NCBI GenBank assembly: GCA_020432045.1 | Contig: JAGQHB010000084.1 | Location: 1-57,990, forward strand | Source of the DNA: Dehalococcoidia bacterium | Lineage (GTDB): Bacteria; Chloroflexota; Dehalococcoidia; Tepidiformales; Tepidiformaceae | Direction of reading: 5' to 3' | DNA length: 57,990 bases | Shown: positions 8,555 through 16,828 of the stretch, one piece after another | Numbering within the stretch: position 1 is the first letter of the stretch | How the letters are laid out: each line of letters begins with the position of its first letter | Program-made: the position numbers and the translations under genes | The notes under the pieces: generated by a model | The model's database searches: none | Told to the model about the DNA's origin: nothing | The model's input: only the letters and a program-made list of their open reading frames with translations

Positions 8555-9000
8555 AGCGGGAGTATACGGAGCGACTGCCCGCCACCGGCACAGCCTGGCC
8601 ACCCACCGCCCTGCAAGACGTAACAACAACGCCCCGTCAAGGGTTGGCGAACTGAGCCTCCGCACTCCATAACGCGCTTCCGCGTCGCTATCGGCGCGGA
8701 TACAGTCGGTTCCGTTGGAGGCGGGGTGAACTGGAATCTTGCGGTGGGGTAGTGGTGTCGAGCCTCTCCTGCCGCCCTGCTGGCTTAGGTCCCTCTCGAG
8801 GGTAGAGGGGCGGTCCGCCCGTTTCGACGGCCGTATCGCTTCTCCCGGAGGCCTGGGGGCCCGCCTGGTCCGGCTCGTGGTCATCCGGGTTGCGCGCCAA
8901 CCCGTTGGCCAGGTTCCAGGGCTGCGTTTCCAACGCACTGGGGCACCCTCGCAAGGGGGCGCCCCTTTCTCGTGTCCTCGCCAGGCGTGGTTCCCCACAA
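8555..9000. other. 446-nt non-coding stretch with several GC-rich hairpins
   Basis: No coding pattern is convincing although frames stay open because of high GC. Visible structures include a hairpin around 8940-8965 (GGGGCACCC / GGGGCGCCCC, then TTTCT on the plus strand) and CCCTCTCGAGGG near 8791. I could not match it to RNase P, tmRNA, SRP RNA or a known riboswitch. The minus-strand promoter of the FAD dehydrogenase lies at its left end. Confidence 0.4.
8561..8566 (-). promoter_or_regulatory. -10 hexamer TATACT, 6 nt before ATG 8554
   Basis: Minus strand TATACT-CCCGCT-ATG; a near-consensus -10 element that also fixes the start of the FAD dehydrogenase. Confidence 0.55.
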
Positions 9001-9030
9001 ATAACGAAACGCCCCGTACTGAACGGGGCG
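9001..9030 (-). terminator. Rho-independent terminator of the transketolase operon
   Basis: Stem CGCCCCGT (9010-9017) / ACGGGGCG (9023-9030) with a 5-nt loop. Read on the minus strand it is followed by TTTCGTTAT, 30 nt after the transketolase stop. Confidence 0.85.
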
Positions 9031-9059
9031 TGCTGCTCGCTGGGTGCGACGCCCGACCC

Positions 9060-10010
9060 CTACCGCTTTCGCGCGACCACATCCTTCGCCGCCTGCACCA
9101 TCCGCGCCGGCGTCAGTTCAAAGTAATCCAGCAGTTCGTCCCACGTGCCGCTCGTACCGTAGCGGTCCACCCCCACGAATCCCATCGGCACCGGGTTCGT
9201 CTCCGCCAGCAGCCGTGCGATCGCGCTGCCCAGGCCGCCGTGCGTCTGGTGCTCTTCCGCGGCGACAATCGCGCCCGTCTCTGCGGCGGCACTGAGGATC
9301 GCCTCGCGGTCCAGCGGCTTGATTGTCGCGACGTTCAGCACGCGGGCCGAAATTCCCTCGGCCTCAAGCAACTTCGCGGCTTCGAGTGCCACTCCGACCA
9401 TCACGCCACAGGCGGCCAGTGTCACATCGCGACCTGCGCGTAGCGTGTCGGCCTTGCCAATCAGGAATTTGTACGTGTCGTCGTAGATCCGGGCGATCTT
9501 CGGCCGTCCCGTGCGCACATACGCCGGGCCGGGCGTTTTGCCCACCGCCACGATCGCCTGCAGCGCCTCGCCGTAGTCCGCTGGCACGATCACGTCGAAC
9601 GGGATCAGCGAGGTTGCCAGCGACAGGTCTTCGATCGCCTGTGCGCTCATTCCGTCTTCGCCGACCGTGACACCACCGTGACTGGCGACGCACTTCACTG
9701 CGAGCCCGCCCTTCGGCTGCGCCACTGCCGTCCGTAGCTGGTCATAACAACGTCCGGGGAGGAACACAGCGAAGCTGGCGACGAACGCCGTCTTGCCCGC
9801 GGCCGCCAGTCCGGCCGCGATCCCCACCATGTTCTGTTCCGCCACGCCGACCGTCATCCAGCGCGTGGGGTATTTCTTCCCGAAATCGTGGCCACCGGTC
9901 GACGCGGAGAGGTCCGCATCGATGGCCACCACATCAACGCCCTGCTCAACCAGCTGGATCAGCGCCGCCGGATAGGCTTCGCGTGTAGCTGCCGCCGGAA
10001 GGCCCGTCAC
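9060..10010 (-). CDS. Transketolase, C-terminal subunit
   Basis: 316 residues covering the pyrimidine-binding and C-terminal domains of transketolase. The glutamate that activates thiamine diphosphate lies in VGVAEQNMVGIAAGLA. The rest (SFAVFLPGRCYDQLRTAVAQ, ASHGGVTVGEDGMSAQAIEDLSL, PADYGEAL, EEHQTHGGLGSAIA) follows the family order. It overlaps the N-terminal subunit upstream by 4 nt (ATGA), so the two chains are translated together and should assemble into one active enzyme of the non-oxidative pentose phosphate pathway. Split transketolases of this kind are common in several bacterial phyla and archaea. Confidence 0.93.
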   Translation of the reverse strand: MTGLPAAATREAYPAALIQLVEQGVDVVAIDADLSASTGGHDFGKKYPTRWMTVGVAEQNMVGIAAGLAAAGKTAFVASFAVFLPGRCYDQLRTAVAQPKGGLAVKCVASHGGVTVGEDGMSAQAIEDLSLATSLIPFDVIVPADYGEALQAIVAVGKTPGPAYVRTGRPKIARIYDDTYKFLIGKADTLRAGRDVTLAACGVMVGVALEAAKLLEAEGISARVLNVATIKPLDREAILSAAAETGAIVAAEEHQTHGGLGSAIARLLAETNPVPMGFVGVDRYGTSGTWDELLDYFELTPARMVQAAKDVVARKR

Positions 10011-10849
10011 AGCCCGGCCTCGATTTCCGACAGCGCCTGGATGAGCTGCTCGCCCGTGGGCGCCTTGCCGTGAAAGCTCGGGTTGTTCTCCATGTAGCTC
10101 ACACCGCGCCCCTTCGTCGTGTACGCGACGATGCAGCGCGGCCGGTCATCGGCCTTCTCGGCTTCGCCCAGCACCGCGTCAACGGCCGCCATGTCGTGGC
10201 CGTCGCATTCGATCACCTTCCACCCGAATCCGCGGAACATCGCCGCCGGGTCGGTCTTCATGATCTCGTCGGCGAATCCGTCGTTCTGGATCCCGTTGCG
10301 GTCCACCATCGCGATGATCCGATCACCCAAGCCGAAGTGCGGCACCGCCATGGCAGACTCCCAGATCTCGCCTTCGTTCAATTCTCCGTCACCCATCAGC
10401 ACCCAGCAGCGGTAGTCGCGATTATCCAGCCGGCCCGCGACCGCATGGCCGATGGCGAAGGCCAGCCCCTGCCCCAGCGAGCCGCTCGACATCTCCACGC
10501 CCGGCACGCCATGCATCGACGGGTGTCCCTGCAGTGGACTGCCGAGTGTGCGGAAGCCGCTCAGCAGCTCCTCGCTGAAGTACCCGCGTTCCGCAAGCAG
10601 CGAATAGAGGAACGGCGTCGCGTGGCCCTTCGAAAGGATGAACCGGTCGCGGTCCGGCCACATTGGCTCGGCCGGGTTGCAGCGCAGGTGGTTCCAGAAG
10701 AGCGAAACGCCGAGTTCCACCGCCGACAACGATCCGCCGGGGTGGCCGCTCTGCGCGGCTGCCACCATCTTCACGATATTGGCGCGGACGCGTTTTGCCG
10801 TTTCCTTCAGTTCGTCGACGGAGAGCCGGGTAGTTGCCGTGGTAGCCAT
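10007..10849 (-). CDS. Transketolase, N-terminal subunit
   Basis: 280 residues from the ATG at 10849 (MATTATTRLS). It carries the thiamine-diphosphate motif GDGELNEG...N (GDGELNEGEIWESAM and MVDRNGIQNDG), the substrate-phosphate and His residues of SGHPGGSLS and SKGHATPFLYSLL, and ends in the start of its partner subunit. An open extension to 10993 is Arg/Pro-rich and ignored. TACACT lies 9 nt before the ATG. The pair is terminated at 9001-9030. Confidence 0.93.
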   Translation of the reverse strand: MATTATTRLSVDELKETAKRVRANIVKMVAAAQSGHPGGSLSAVELGVSLFWNHLRCNPAEPMWPDRDRFILSKGHATPFLYSLLAERGYFSEELLSGFRTLGSPLQGHPSMHGVPGVEMSSGSLGQGLAFAIGHAVAGRLDNRDYRCWVLMGDGELNEGEIWESAMAVPHFGLGDRIIAMVDRNGIQNDGFADEIMKTDPAAMFRGFGWKVIECDGHDMAAVDAVLGEAEKADDRPRCIVAYTTKGRGVSYMENNPSFHGKAPTGEQLIQALSEIEAGL

Positions 10850-10877
10850 GGGACGGGCAGTGTACCGGTTCGCGACG

Positions 10878-11372
10878 CTAGGTGCGCCCGGTGCCTGCCG
10901 TGGTCGATGCGCCGGCGGGGCCGAACCGGTCGAGTAATACCTTCTCCCGGTAGTCGAAGATGCCCCGCACCCTGGCCGCCACCACCAGCGCATTCACGAT
11001 GTCGCCAAGCGGCCCCAACGGCAGGCTGTAGCTCACGATGTCGGTCATCTCTACGCCGCCCTCCACGGGCCTGAAGTGGTGCTCGTGATGCCACATCGCA
11101 TAGGGACCGGAGCGCTGCTCGTCGACGAAGAACTCGCGGTCCCTCACGTGGGTGATCTCCGTGACCCAGTTCACTGGGATGCCGAACATCGGCCGCACCG
11201 TGTAGGCGATGATCATGCCGGGGTACATCTTTGCCGCCGATTCCGTCTTGATGACGAACCCCATGCTGGGCGGCGTGATCGTTGCCAGGTTTTGCGGGTC
11301 CGAAAAGAATGCCCATGCCTCATCGAGCGAAAGGGGCACGGACGATGTCGTCCTCAGCTGGTGCAGTCCCAT
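10878..11372 (-). CDS. SRPBCC (START-like) ligand-binding protein
   Basis: 164 residues of the polyketide-cyclase/START superfamily: an N-terminal strand with VPLSLDEAWAFFSDPQNLATITPPSMGF, the FxDPxNLxxITPP signature of one SRPBCC branch, then a beta-sheet core ending in the long C-terminal helix (VNALVVAARVRGIFDYREKVLLDRF). These proteins form a hydrophobic cavity and bind lipids or aromatic compounds. Function here unknown. TACGCT lies exactly 6 nt before the ATG. Confidence 0.82.
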   Translation of the reverse strand: MGLHQLRTTSSVPLSLDEAWAFFSDPQNLATITPPSMGFVIKTESAAKMYPGMIIAYTVRPMFGIPVNWVTEITHVRDREFFVDEQRSGPYAMWHHEHHFRPVEGGVEMTDIVSYSLPLGPLGDIVNALVVAARVRGIFDYREKVLLDRFGPAGASTTAGTGRT

Positions 11373-11378
11373 GATTCG

Positions 11379-11384
11379 AGCGTA
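11379..11384 (-). promoter_or_regulatory. -10 hexamer TACGCT, 6 nt before ATG 11372
   Basis: Minus strand TACGCT-CGAATC-ATG, leaving no space for a ribosome binding site. Confidence 0.45.
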
Positions 11385-11479
11385 GCGTCCCGGCCACCTA
11401 CGGGCGGCAGGTTTGGTAACCCTGCACCGTTCCGTTCGCAGGCATAGAATCGATCCATCGTCGCTCCCGGAGGCGCCCT

Positions 11480-12373
11480 GTGAAGGTTGGCTTGCACGTC
11501 CCCCAGGTTGGTCCCTCCGCCACCCCGGAGGTCGCTGGCTCCTTCGCCCGTGCCGCCGAGGCTGCCGGGTTCGATAGCCTCTGGGTATTCGACCATATCG
11601 TCCTCGCCAGGGAACAGGTGTCGGCCTATCCCTATTCAGCCGACGGCCGCCTCGGGTTCAGTCCTCAGCTCGATTTCCTGGAATCGCTCACCCTCCTCAC
11701 CTATCTTTCCGGCGTTACGTCCCGGATCCGCCTGGGCACCAGCGTGTTGGTCGTCCCGATGCGCCAGCCAGTCCAGCTCGCGAAGACCCTTGCCTCCATG
11801 GATCGCCTCAGCGGCGGACGCATCATCCTCGGCGCCGGCGTCGGCTGGTGGAAGGAAGAGTTCGAAGTGCTCGGCCGCCCCTTCGAACATCGCGGCGCCC
11901 GCATGGCTGAGTGCCTGCGTCTCATGCAGGCACTCTGGCGCGACGAGTGGGTCGATTTCCGCGGCGAGTTCTATCAGTGCGTCGACTGGACATCGAACCC
12001 CAAGCCCGCCGACGGGAAAGTACCCACATGGCTGGGCGGCGAGAGCGCTGGCCAACTGCGCCGTGCGGGCCGTCTCGCCGACGGCTGGCTCGCGACCGCT
12101 AAGAGTCTGCCTTCGATCGATACGGACTTCGCCGTCGTTCGCGCAGCCGCCGAAAAGGCGGGCCGGGACCCCGGCAGCCTCACGCTCGCGATGGAGAGCG
12201 CAGGCATGATTAGCTCCACCAACATGCGCGAGACGGCCGAGCGCCTTGCGCAGACCGCGTCACGCGGCGTCCAACATGCGATTTGTGGCGTCAATCCGCG
12301 CGAGATTGCCGGGGCTGCCGAGATCATGGCGGAGTTCGGCACCGAACACCTGCCTCAACTCCGCGCGCTCTGA
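11480..12373 (+). CDS. LLM-class F420-dependent oxidoreductase (luciferase-like)
   Basis: 297 residues of the bacterial-luciferase-like TIM barrel: MKVGLHVPQVG, AEAAGFDSLWVFDHIV, TSRIRLGTSVLVVPMRQPVQLAKTLASMDRLSGGRIILGAGVGWWKEEF (motif order RIRLG - LVVP - P..LAK..A..D.LS.GR - GVGW). The GVGWxxxEF segment and the preserved core point to the F420-dependent subgroup rather than FMN monooxygenases. GTG start with GGAGG 7-8 nt upstream. It implies the organism uses deazaflavin F420, as does the gene at 3507. Substrate unknown. Confidence 0.88.
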   Translation: MKVGLHVPQVGPSATPEVAGSFARAAEAAGFDSLWVFDHIVLAREQVSAYPYSADGRLGFSPQLDFLESLTLLTYLSGVTSRIRLGTSVLVVPMRQPVQLAKTLASMDRLSGGRIILGAGVGWWKEEFEVLGRPFEHRGARMAECLRLMQALWRDEWVDFRGEFYQCVDWTSNPKPADGKVPTWLGGESAGQLRRAGRLADGWLATAKSLPSIDTDFAVVRAAAEKAGRDPGSLTLAMESAGMISSTNMRETAERLAQTASRGVQHAICGVNPREIAGAAEIMAEFGTEHLPQLRAL

Positions 12374-12488
12374 CCTTGCGACCTGGGCCCTGCCGGTTTC
12401 TTTTCACGGCCATACGACGGCGGCAAGTTCGTTCCCTTTCTCAGCATTTCCACAGCCCATTTCCAGCTAAGCGTGGTCGACTGGCCGA

Positions 12489-12968
12489 ATGAACCACAGC
12501 ACAGCCGGCGAGGCGCCTGACATCCTGATCCCTTCGCGGGCGGCCGGCCACATCCAGAGGCTCGCCACTTTCGCGGCCATTGGCGCCGCCAGCACGGCCG
12601 CGTTCGTGGTCCTCTACGCTGCCCTGCGCGAGATCACCGCTCCGCTGCCGGCCAATGCCTTCGCGCTTACCCTGACAATGGGCGCCAACTTCCTCGCCAA
12701 CCGCCGGTACACGTTCCAGGTGCGTGGCGGCTCACTCTTCGTCCATGCGCTGCAGTACGGGGTCGCGTACGGGCTTGGACTTGCAGCTTCCACGCTAGTC
12801 CTTGCCATCGGGATCGGCCTTGCGGGCGAACCGGGCCGAACAGTTGAGACCGCCATCGCCCTGGCATCGGGCCTCGTCGCCACGGTCATCCGCTACGTCC
12901 TCCTCTCCGCCTGGGTGTTCCGCAAACCCGATCTCACGCGGATTCCCGTCCCCGGAGCGTCACGATGA
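12489..12968 (+). CDS. GtrA-like membrane protein
   Basis: 159 residues with four hydrophobic helices and the GtrA signature TMGANFLANRRYTFQ between helices 2 and 3, plus a C-terminal RYVLLSAWVFRKP. GtrA proteins are thought to flip or carry polyprenyl-linked sugars across the membrane for glycosylation of the cell surface. The stop overlaps the start of the glycosyltransferase at 12965 by 4 nt, so the two are co-translated and probably act on the same lipid-linked sugar. Confidence 0.88.
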   Translation: MNHSTAGEAPDILIPSRAAGHIQRLATFAAIGAASTAAFVVLYAALREITAPLPANAFALTLTMGANFLANRRYTFQVRGGSLFVHALQYGVAYGLGLAASTLVLAIGIGLAGEPGRTVETAIALASGLVATVIRYVLLSAWVFRKPDLTRIPVPGASR

Positions 12969-15370
12969 GCCAGAGTCTGCCGCTCGCCGCACCCGCAGAG
13001 CGCCGCACCGGCATCCGCGCCACATTGATGACGAGGCCCTCCGAGCATGTCCGCGCGCTCACATCGTTCGTCATAGTCGTGGGTGTTGCCTTCGGGCTGT
13101 ACGCCTGGCATCTCGGCGACAATGGCTGGGGCAACACCTACTACGCCGCCGCCGTCCGCTCGATGACGGTCTCGTGGAAGAACTTCTTCTTCGGCGCCTT
13201 TGACCCCGGCGGGTTCATCACCGTGGACAAACCGCCGGTCTTCCTCTGGGTGGGCGCGCTCTCAGCCCGCATCTTCGGCTACTCATCGTGGTCCATCCTC
13301 CTTCCCAGCGCGGTCGCCGGCGCTGCCACGGTTGGCGTCGTCTGGTGGATCGTTCGCCGCTACTTTGGCCTGCTCCCCGCCACTGTCGCGGGGGCCGCCC
13401 TCGCTCTCTCTCCGATCAACGTCGCCGTCGACCGCCTGAACCTGCCCGAGCCGTTCTATGTGCTTGCACTCGTTGGCGCCGTCGCCCTGGTGCTCCGCTC
13501 ACTCGAATCCAGGCATTGGTGGTGGTGGACGATTGGTGCAGGCGTGCTCGTGGGCATCGCGTTCAACACGAAGATGATGGCCGCATGGATCCCCGGACCG
13601 GCGCTTGCCCTGGCGCTGGTCGCTGGCGATTCGGACGGCTGGCGTCCTGGAATCCGGCGCGTGTCCGGCCGTCTGGCCATCCTCGCCGCAGCTACGTTCC
13701 TCGTTTCCGCCTCCTGGATGCTCGTGGTCGACAACTGGCCCGGCGACCGCCCGTACATCGGAGGCAGCAAGGACGACACTGTCTACAACCTCGTCGTCGA
13801 CTACAACGGCGTCGGCCGTGTCGATGGCGAAACGGCTGGACCGGGCGGTGGAGCCCGCCCGGGCGGGACTGGCGCACTCCCCCGAGACGGTACCCCGGGC
13901 GGCAATCAGCCAAATGGCGGGAACGCTGCTCCCCGGGGTGCTGGCGGCATCATCGCCGGGACCCCGGGCCTGTTGCGGCTGTTCGACGACGCGAACGGCC
14001 CCCAGATCGCCTGGCTCCTGCCATTCGCCCTGCTCGGGAGCTTGCTCTGCCTCTGGGAGTGGCGCCGTGACCGTCTCAAGCGCGCTGCCGTCATCGCGGT
14101 CCTTGGTTGGACACTCCTCTTCGGACTTGTCTTCTCCTACGCCCAGGGGATCTATCACAGCTACTACACCGCCGCGATCGCCCCCGGCGTGGCCATCCTC
14201 GTGGGGATGACCGTGGCTGCTGGCATCGCCATGGCCCGGCGGAACTCATGGTGGCTGGCAGCCTTTGCCGTCCTGGTCCTGGCCACCGCCTGGCTCCAGG
14301 TCGACCTTGCGGGCCGCTTCCCCGAACACCTTGCACCCGCCCGGAACGTGGGCCTGGCGGTCGTCGCCGCTGGCGTGCTCAGCTTCCTCGCCGCGCTCTG
14401 GCCCCGCTGGCAAATGCTCGCCAGGCCGGGGATGGTGGTCGCGGTCGCCGGGTTGCTTGTTGTGCCGGCCACGTGGTCGGGCTACGAGGCGGTGCACAAG
14501 TCCATGAACACAACGCTCCCCCAGGCCGGCCCGCGAGAGGGTGCTGCCGGTGCCAGCTTTGGCTCGGCGCCATTCGATGCAGGCGCCGCAACCCTGGCCG
14601 CCTGGCTGGAAGCGCACCGCGACCCCCCTGCTCGCTGGGACCTCGCAGTATCCAGCGCCCAGAACGCTTCCACGCTCATCGCGGAGTACGGCATCCCGGT
14701 CATGGCCATTGGCGGCTTCAGCGGCAGCGACCCCACCATCACCGCCGCGCAGTTTGCAGACCTCGTCGATGCGGGTGAAATCCGCTACGTACTCACGTCG
14801 AACGGTGGCCCCGGTAACGGTGGTCGCGCCTTCCCTGTTCCTGGAACCGGCGGTACCGGTGCCCGGCGTGGAGGCGGCCAGCTCCCCTTCCCAGGTGGTG
14901 CGACCGCATCTGGCAATGGAACCCAGTCAGCGCCTGCCGCAGCGGGTAGTTCCGCGGTCTTTGCGGCGGTCCAGGCCGTCTGCACAGCGGTCACCGGCAG
15001 TGATGTGCCGGCCACAAACGCCGGTTCGCTCTACGACTGTGCAGGCGCGGGCAACCGCCTCCGCTCTGCCGGCCGGGGCACGGCAGGCGCATCAGCCGGA
15101 GGTGCTAGTCGAAACCTTCGTCCTCGGTGTCCACCTGGATCGACATCCCGGCCGATTCCGCCTCGTCGCTTTCATCCGTCCAGGAATCGCTGTCCTCTTC
15201 CTCATCCTCGTCGTCGCCAAGGTCAAGGTCCTCGCCTCGGAGCAGGCCCCGCCGCGTGTACGCACGGAAGTCGCTGCCACGGGACTGCGGGAAGCTCACG
15301 AGCTCCGCCTGCGAAGGGTGCTGATACGACTCGCGCAGCATCACTTTTACTTCGCCCGTGGTTGAGATAA
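12965..15370 (+). CDS. GT39/ArnT-like membrane glycosyltransferase (YkcB type)
   Basis: Multi-spanning glycosyltransferase of the PMT/ArnT superfamily. The first loop holds DNGWGNTYYAAAVRSM and FDPGGFITVDKPPVFLW, where the acidic residues bind the lipid-phosphate sugar and acceptor. About ten further hydrophobic segments follow, then a soluble C-terminal domain with MAIGGFSGSDPT and IRYVLTSNGG, typical of YkcA/YkcB-like mannosyltransferases, whose family normally ends soon after LYDC. Here LYDCAGA is at about residue 690, and the remaining 110 or so residues are Arg/Pro-rich and lie antisense to the gene at 15105. The true end may be near 15108 (see findings). Confidence 0.85.
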   Translation: MSQSLPLAAPAERRTGIRATLMTRPSEHVRALTSFVIVVGVAFGLYAWHLGDNGWGNTYYAAAVRSMTVSWKNFFFGAFDPGGFITVDKPPVFLWVGALSARIFGYSSWSILLPSAVAGAATVGVVWWIVRRYFGLLPATVAGAALALSPINVAVDRLNLPEPFYVLALVGAVALVLRSLESRHWWWWTIGAGVLVGIAFNTKMMAAWIPGPALALALVAGDSDGWRPGIRRVSGRLAILAAATFLVSASWMLVVDNWPGDRPYIGGSKDDTVYNLVVDYNGVGRVDGETAGPGGGARPGGTGALPRDGTPGGNQPNGGNAAPRGAGGIIAGTPGLLRLFDDANGPQIAWLLPFALLGSLLCLWEWRRDRLKRAAVIAVLGWTLLFGLVFSYAQGIYHSYYTAAIAPGVAILVGMTVAAGIAMARRNSWWLAAFAVLVLATAWLQVDLAGRFPEHLAPARNVGLAVVAAGVLSFLAALWPRWQMLARPGMVVAVAGLLVVPATWSGYEAVHKSMNTTLPQAGPREGAAGASFGSAPFDAGAATLAAWLEAHRDPPARWDLAVSSAQNASTLIAEYGIPVMAIGGFSGSDPTITAAQFADLVDAGEIRYVLTSNGGPGNGGRAFPVPGTGGTGARRGGGQLPFPGGATASGNGTQSAPAAAGSSAVFAAVQAVCTAVTGSDVPATNAGSLYDCAGAGNRLRSAGRGTAGASAGGASRNLRPRCPPGSTSRPIPPRRFHPSRNRCPLPHPRRRQGQGPRLGAGPAACTHGSRCHGTAGSSRAPPAKGADTTRAASLLLRPWLR

Positions 15371-15932
15371 GCGCCGCGCTGTACCTGTTGCCGCCCGCTG
15401 CCAGCCGCGAAAGCCGCAGCCCGATTCGTGGTTCCACCATGCCGATATAGGCGCCGTCCGGTGCAACCACGTTGACAGCATTCCCCTGTACGTCGAGGCC
15501 GACGACATCACCAGGATCGAGACGGTCTGACTGCTTGCTATCGACCGCCTGCAGCGTGGCCACGGCTGCCTTACCGCTTTCCTGCAGAAACAGCCGTGTG
15601 TCGAGGGTCGACCGCGCGCCGCCACCAGCTGCCTGCTGGCTGGCGAGGCGGTCAAGGTTGCGCTTCGCAATCGCATTCGTCGAGTCGAGTTCGAGCGCCT
15701 TCTGGTAGGCCGCCCGCGCGTCGTCGATCTGGCCGATCTCTGAAAGCGCTTTGCCCAGCCGGTTCCACGCGTCGGCATCATCGCCGAACACTTTCAGGAT
15801 CTCACGGTTTGCTGCCGCCGCCTCGTCCCAGCGGTTGCTCACGGCGAGCTTCACCGCTTGCTCGCCGAGCTGCCGCCGAAGGCGCACTCGTTCTTCGTGG
15901 GTCATCGTTTCCGAATTCGAATCGCTGCTCAC
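15105..15932 (-). CDS. TPR protein with acidic C-terminal tail
   Basis: 275 residues from GTG 15932, which has GGTGGAG 5 nt upstream; an ATG at 15905 is an alternative. An N-terminal helix is followed by TPR-type repeats (AVSNRWDEAAAANREILKVF and DADAWNRLGKALSEIGQIDDARAAYQKALELD). A small beta domain follows (DPGDVVGLDVQGNAVNVVAPDGAYIGMVEP), reminiscent of nucleic-acid- or protein-binding barrels, then a strongly acidic tail (DLGDDEDEEEDSDSWTDESDEAE). Probably a cytosolic scaffold or chaperone-like protein; function unknown. Its 3' end lies antisense to the end of the glycosyltransferase frame, and it is divergent from the YkgJ gene at 16026. Confidence 0.75.
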   Translation of the reverse strand: MSSDSNSETMTHEERVRLRRQLGEQAVKLAVSNRWDEAAAANREILKVFGDDADAWNRLGKALSEIGQIDDARAAYQKALELDSTNAIAKRNLDRLASQQAAGGGARSTLDTRLFLQESGKAAVATLQAVDSKQSDRLDPGDVVGLDVQGNAVNVVAPDGAYIGMVEPRIGLRLSRLAAGGNRYSAALISTTGEVKVMLRESYQHPSQAELVSFPQSRGSDFRAYTRRGLLRGEDLDLGDDEDEEEDSDSWTDESDEAESAGMSIQVDTEDEGFD

Positions 15933-16025
15933 TGTAGCTCCACCTGAGAAGGCGAGCGGACAACGTAGCCCGCTCGATCCGTTTGGGCAAAGCAACGTTC
16001 GCAGAACCATACAATAAACGCCACC

Positions 16026-16625
16026 ATGCACCCTTTGCTCGTTGAAGCCGCACAAAACACGTGGGACACCATCCGCCACCGCTGGAAGGCCTACGACCTG
16101 CTGCTCCCCGGCTCCCCATCATTCATCTGCCAGGCACAGGCATGTGATGCCTACTGCTGCCGGGCCTACAGCGTCCCGCTGGGGGATAGGGAAGTAGCCC
16201 GTATGGTGCAGGCCAGCGGCTTTCCCGCCTCGCGCTTTCTCGAATGCGAAAACGGGGAGCCCATCCTCCTACCCCTGGCCCAGCCCTATCTGCTTGCGCG
16301 GGAAGGGAACGGCTGCTCAATGCTTGGCCCGGGCCTCGACTGCACCCAGTACGATGGCCGCCCGGATGCGTGCCGCCTCTATCCCCACTTCATCCTTGCC
16401 TTTGAGCCGTCTGCAGAGCCACGCCGCGTCACTGCCGTCGATGAGATCCGCGCCGCGGTCGCGATCGCCGCTTCCGGCGAAATGCCGCCCGGCGCCATTC
16501 CACTACTCGTCGGCCACACCGAATGTCCTGGTTTCACCGGGCCGCCACTCGGCGACGACGCCTGGCGCGACATTCTCCTGGGCACAGCTGCCCTCCAATA
16601 CCCGGCCAATGTGACGCTGCGGTAA
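16026..16625 (+). CDS. YkgJ-family cysteine-cluster protein
   Basis: 199 residues with Cys residues spaced as in YkgJ proteins: FICQAQACDAYCCRAYSVPL, then GCSMLGPGLDCTQYDGRPDACRLYP and a last Cys in HTECPG. These are taken to bind zinc or an iron-sulfur cluster. The role of the family is unknown; members are sometimes next to methylation or redox genes. TACAAT lies 10 nt before the ATG. The downstream inverted repeat CGCGGCAG (16629-16636) / CTGCCGCG (16659-16666) may help terminate transcription but lacks a T-run. Confidence 0.8.
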   Translation: MHPLLVEAAQNTWDTIRHRWKAYDLLLPGSPSFICQAQACDAYCCRAYSVPLGDREVARMVQASGFPASRFLECENGEPILLPLAQPYLLAREGNGCSMLGPGLDCTQYDGRPDACRLYPHFILAFEPSAEPRRVTAVDEIRAAVAIAASGEMPPGAIPLLVGHTECPGFTGPPLGDDAWRDILLGTAALQYPANVTLR

Positions 16626-16815
16626 TGCCGCGGCAGGCGGCAACTTCTGCGTTCCTTGCTGCCGCGTGGACAAGTTTGTTCTCCTCGTCTTCGTCACGCG
16701 CTGGCTCACTCCAGCCGTCCTCAGGGGCACCATGATCATTCCGTTCGGATGGCCGCTTCACGTGCCCGGCCGGCGTGCGGTCACGGTCGCGACTTCCGGG
16801 CCCTCGGGCCTGTGA

Positions 16816-16821
16816 TACGCT
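16816..16821 (+). promoter_or_regulatory. -10 hexamer TACGCT, 7 nt before ATG 16829
   Basis: TACGCT-GCCGCCA-ATG; fits the leaderless pattern of this window. Confidence 0.45.
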
Positions 16822-16828
16822 GCCGCCA

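Noticed and set aside
8555-9082. 176-codon N-terminal extension of the FAD dehydrogenase
   Set aside because: Arg/Ser/Pro-rich, no family similarity, crosses the transketolase terminator. The TATACT 6 nt before ATG 8554 supports the shorter start.
16629-16666. Inverted repeat after the YkgJ gene as a small RNA (SRP-like)
   Set aside because: Some resemblance to a stem-loop RNA, but the conserved SRP RNA tetraloop and internal loop sequences are missing and no T-run follows.
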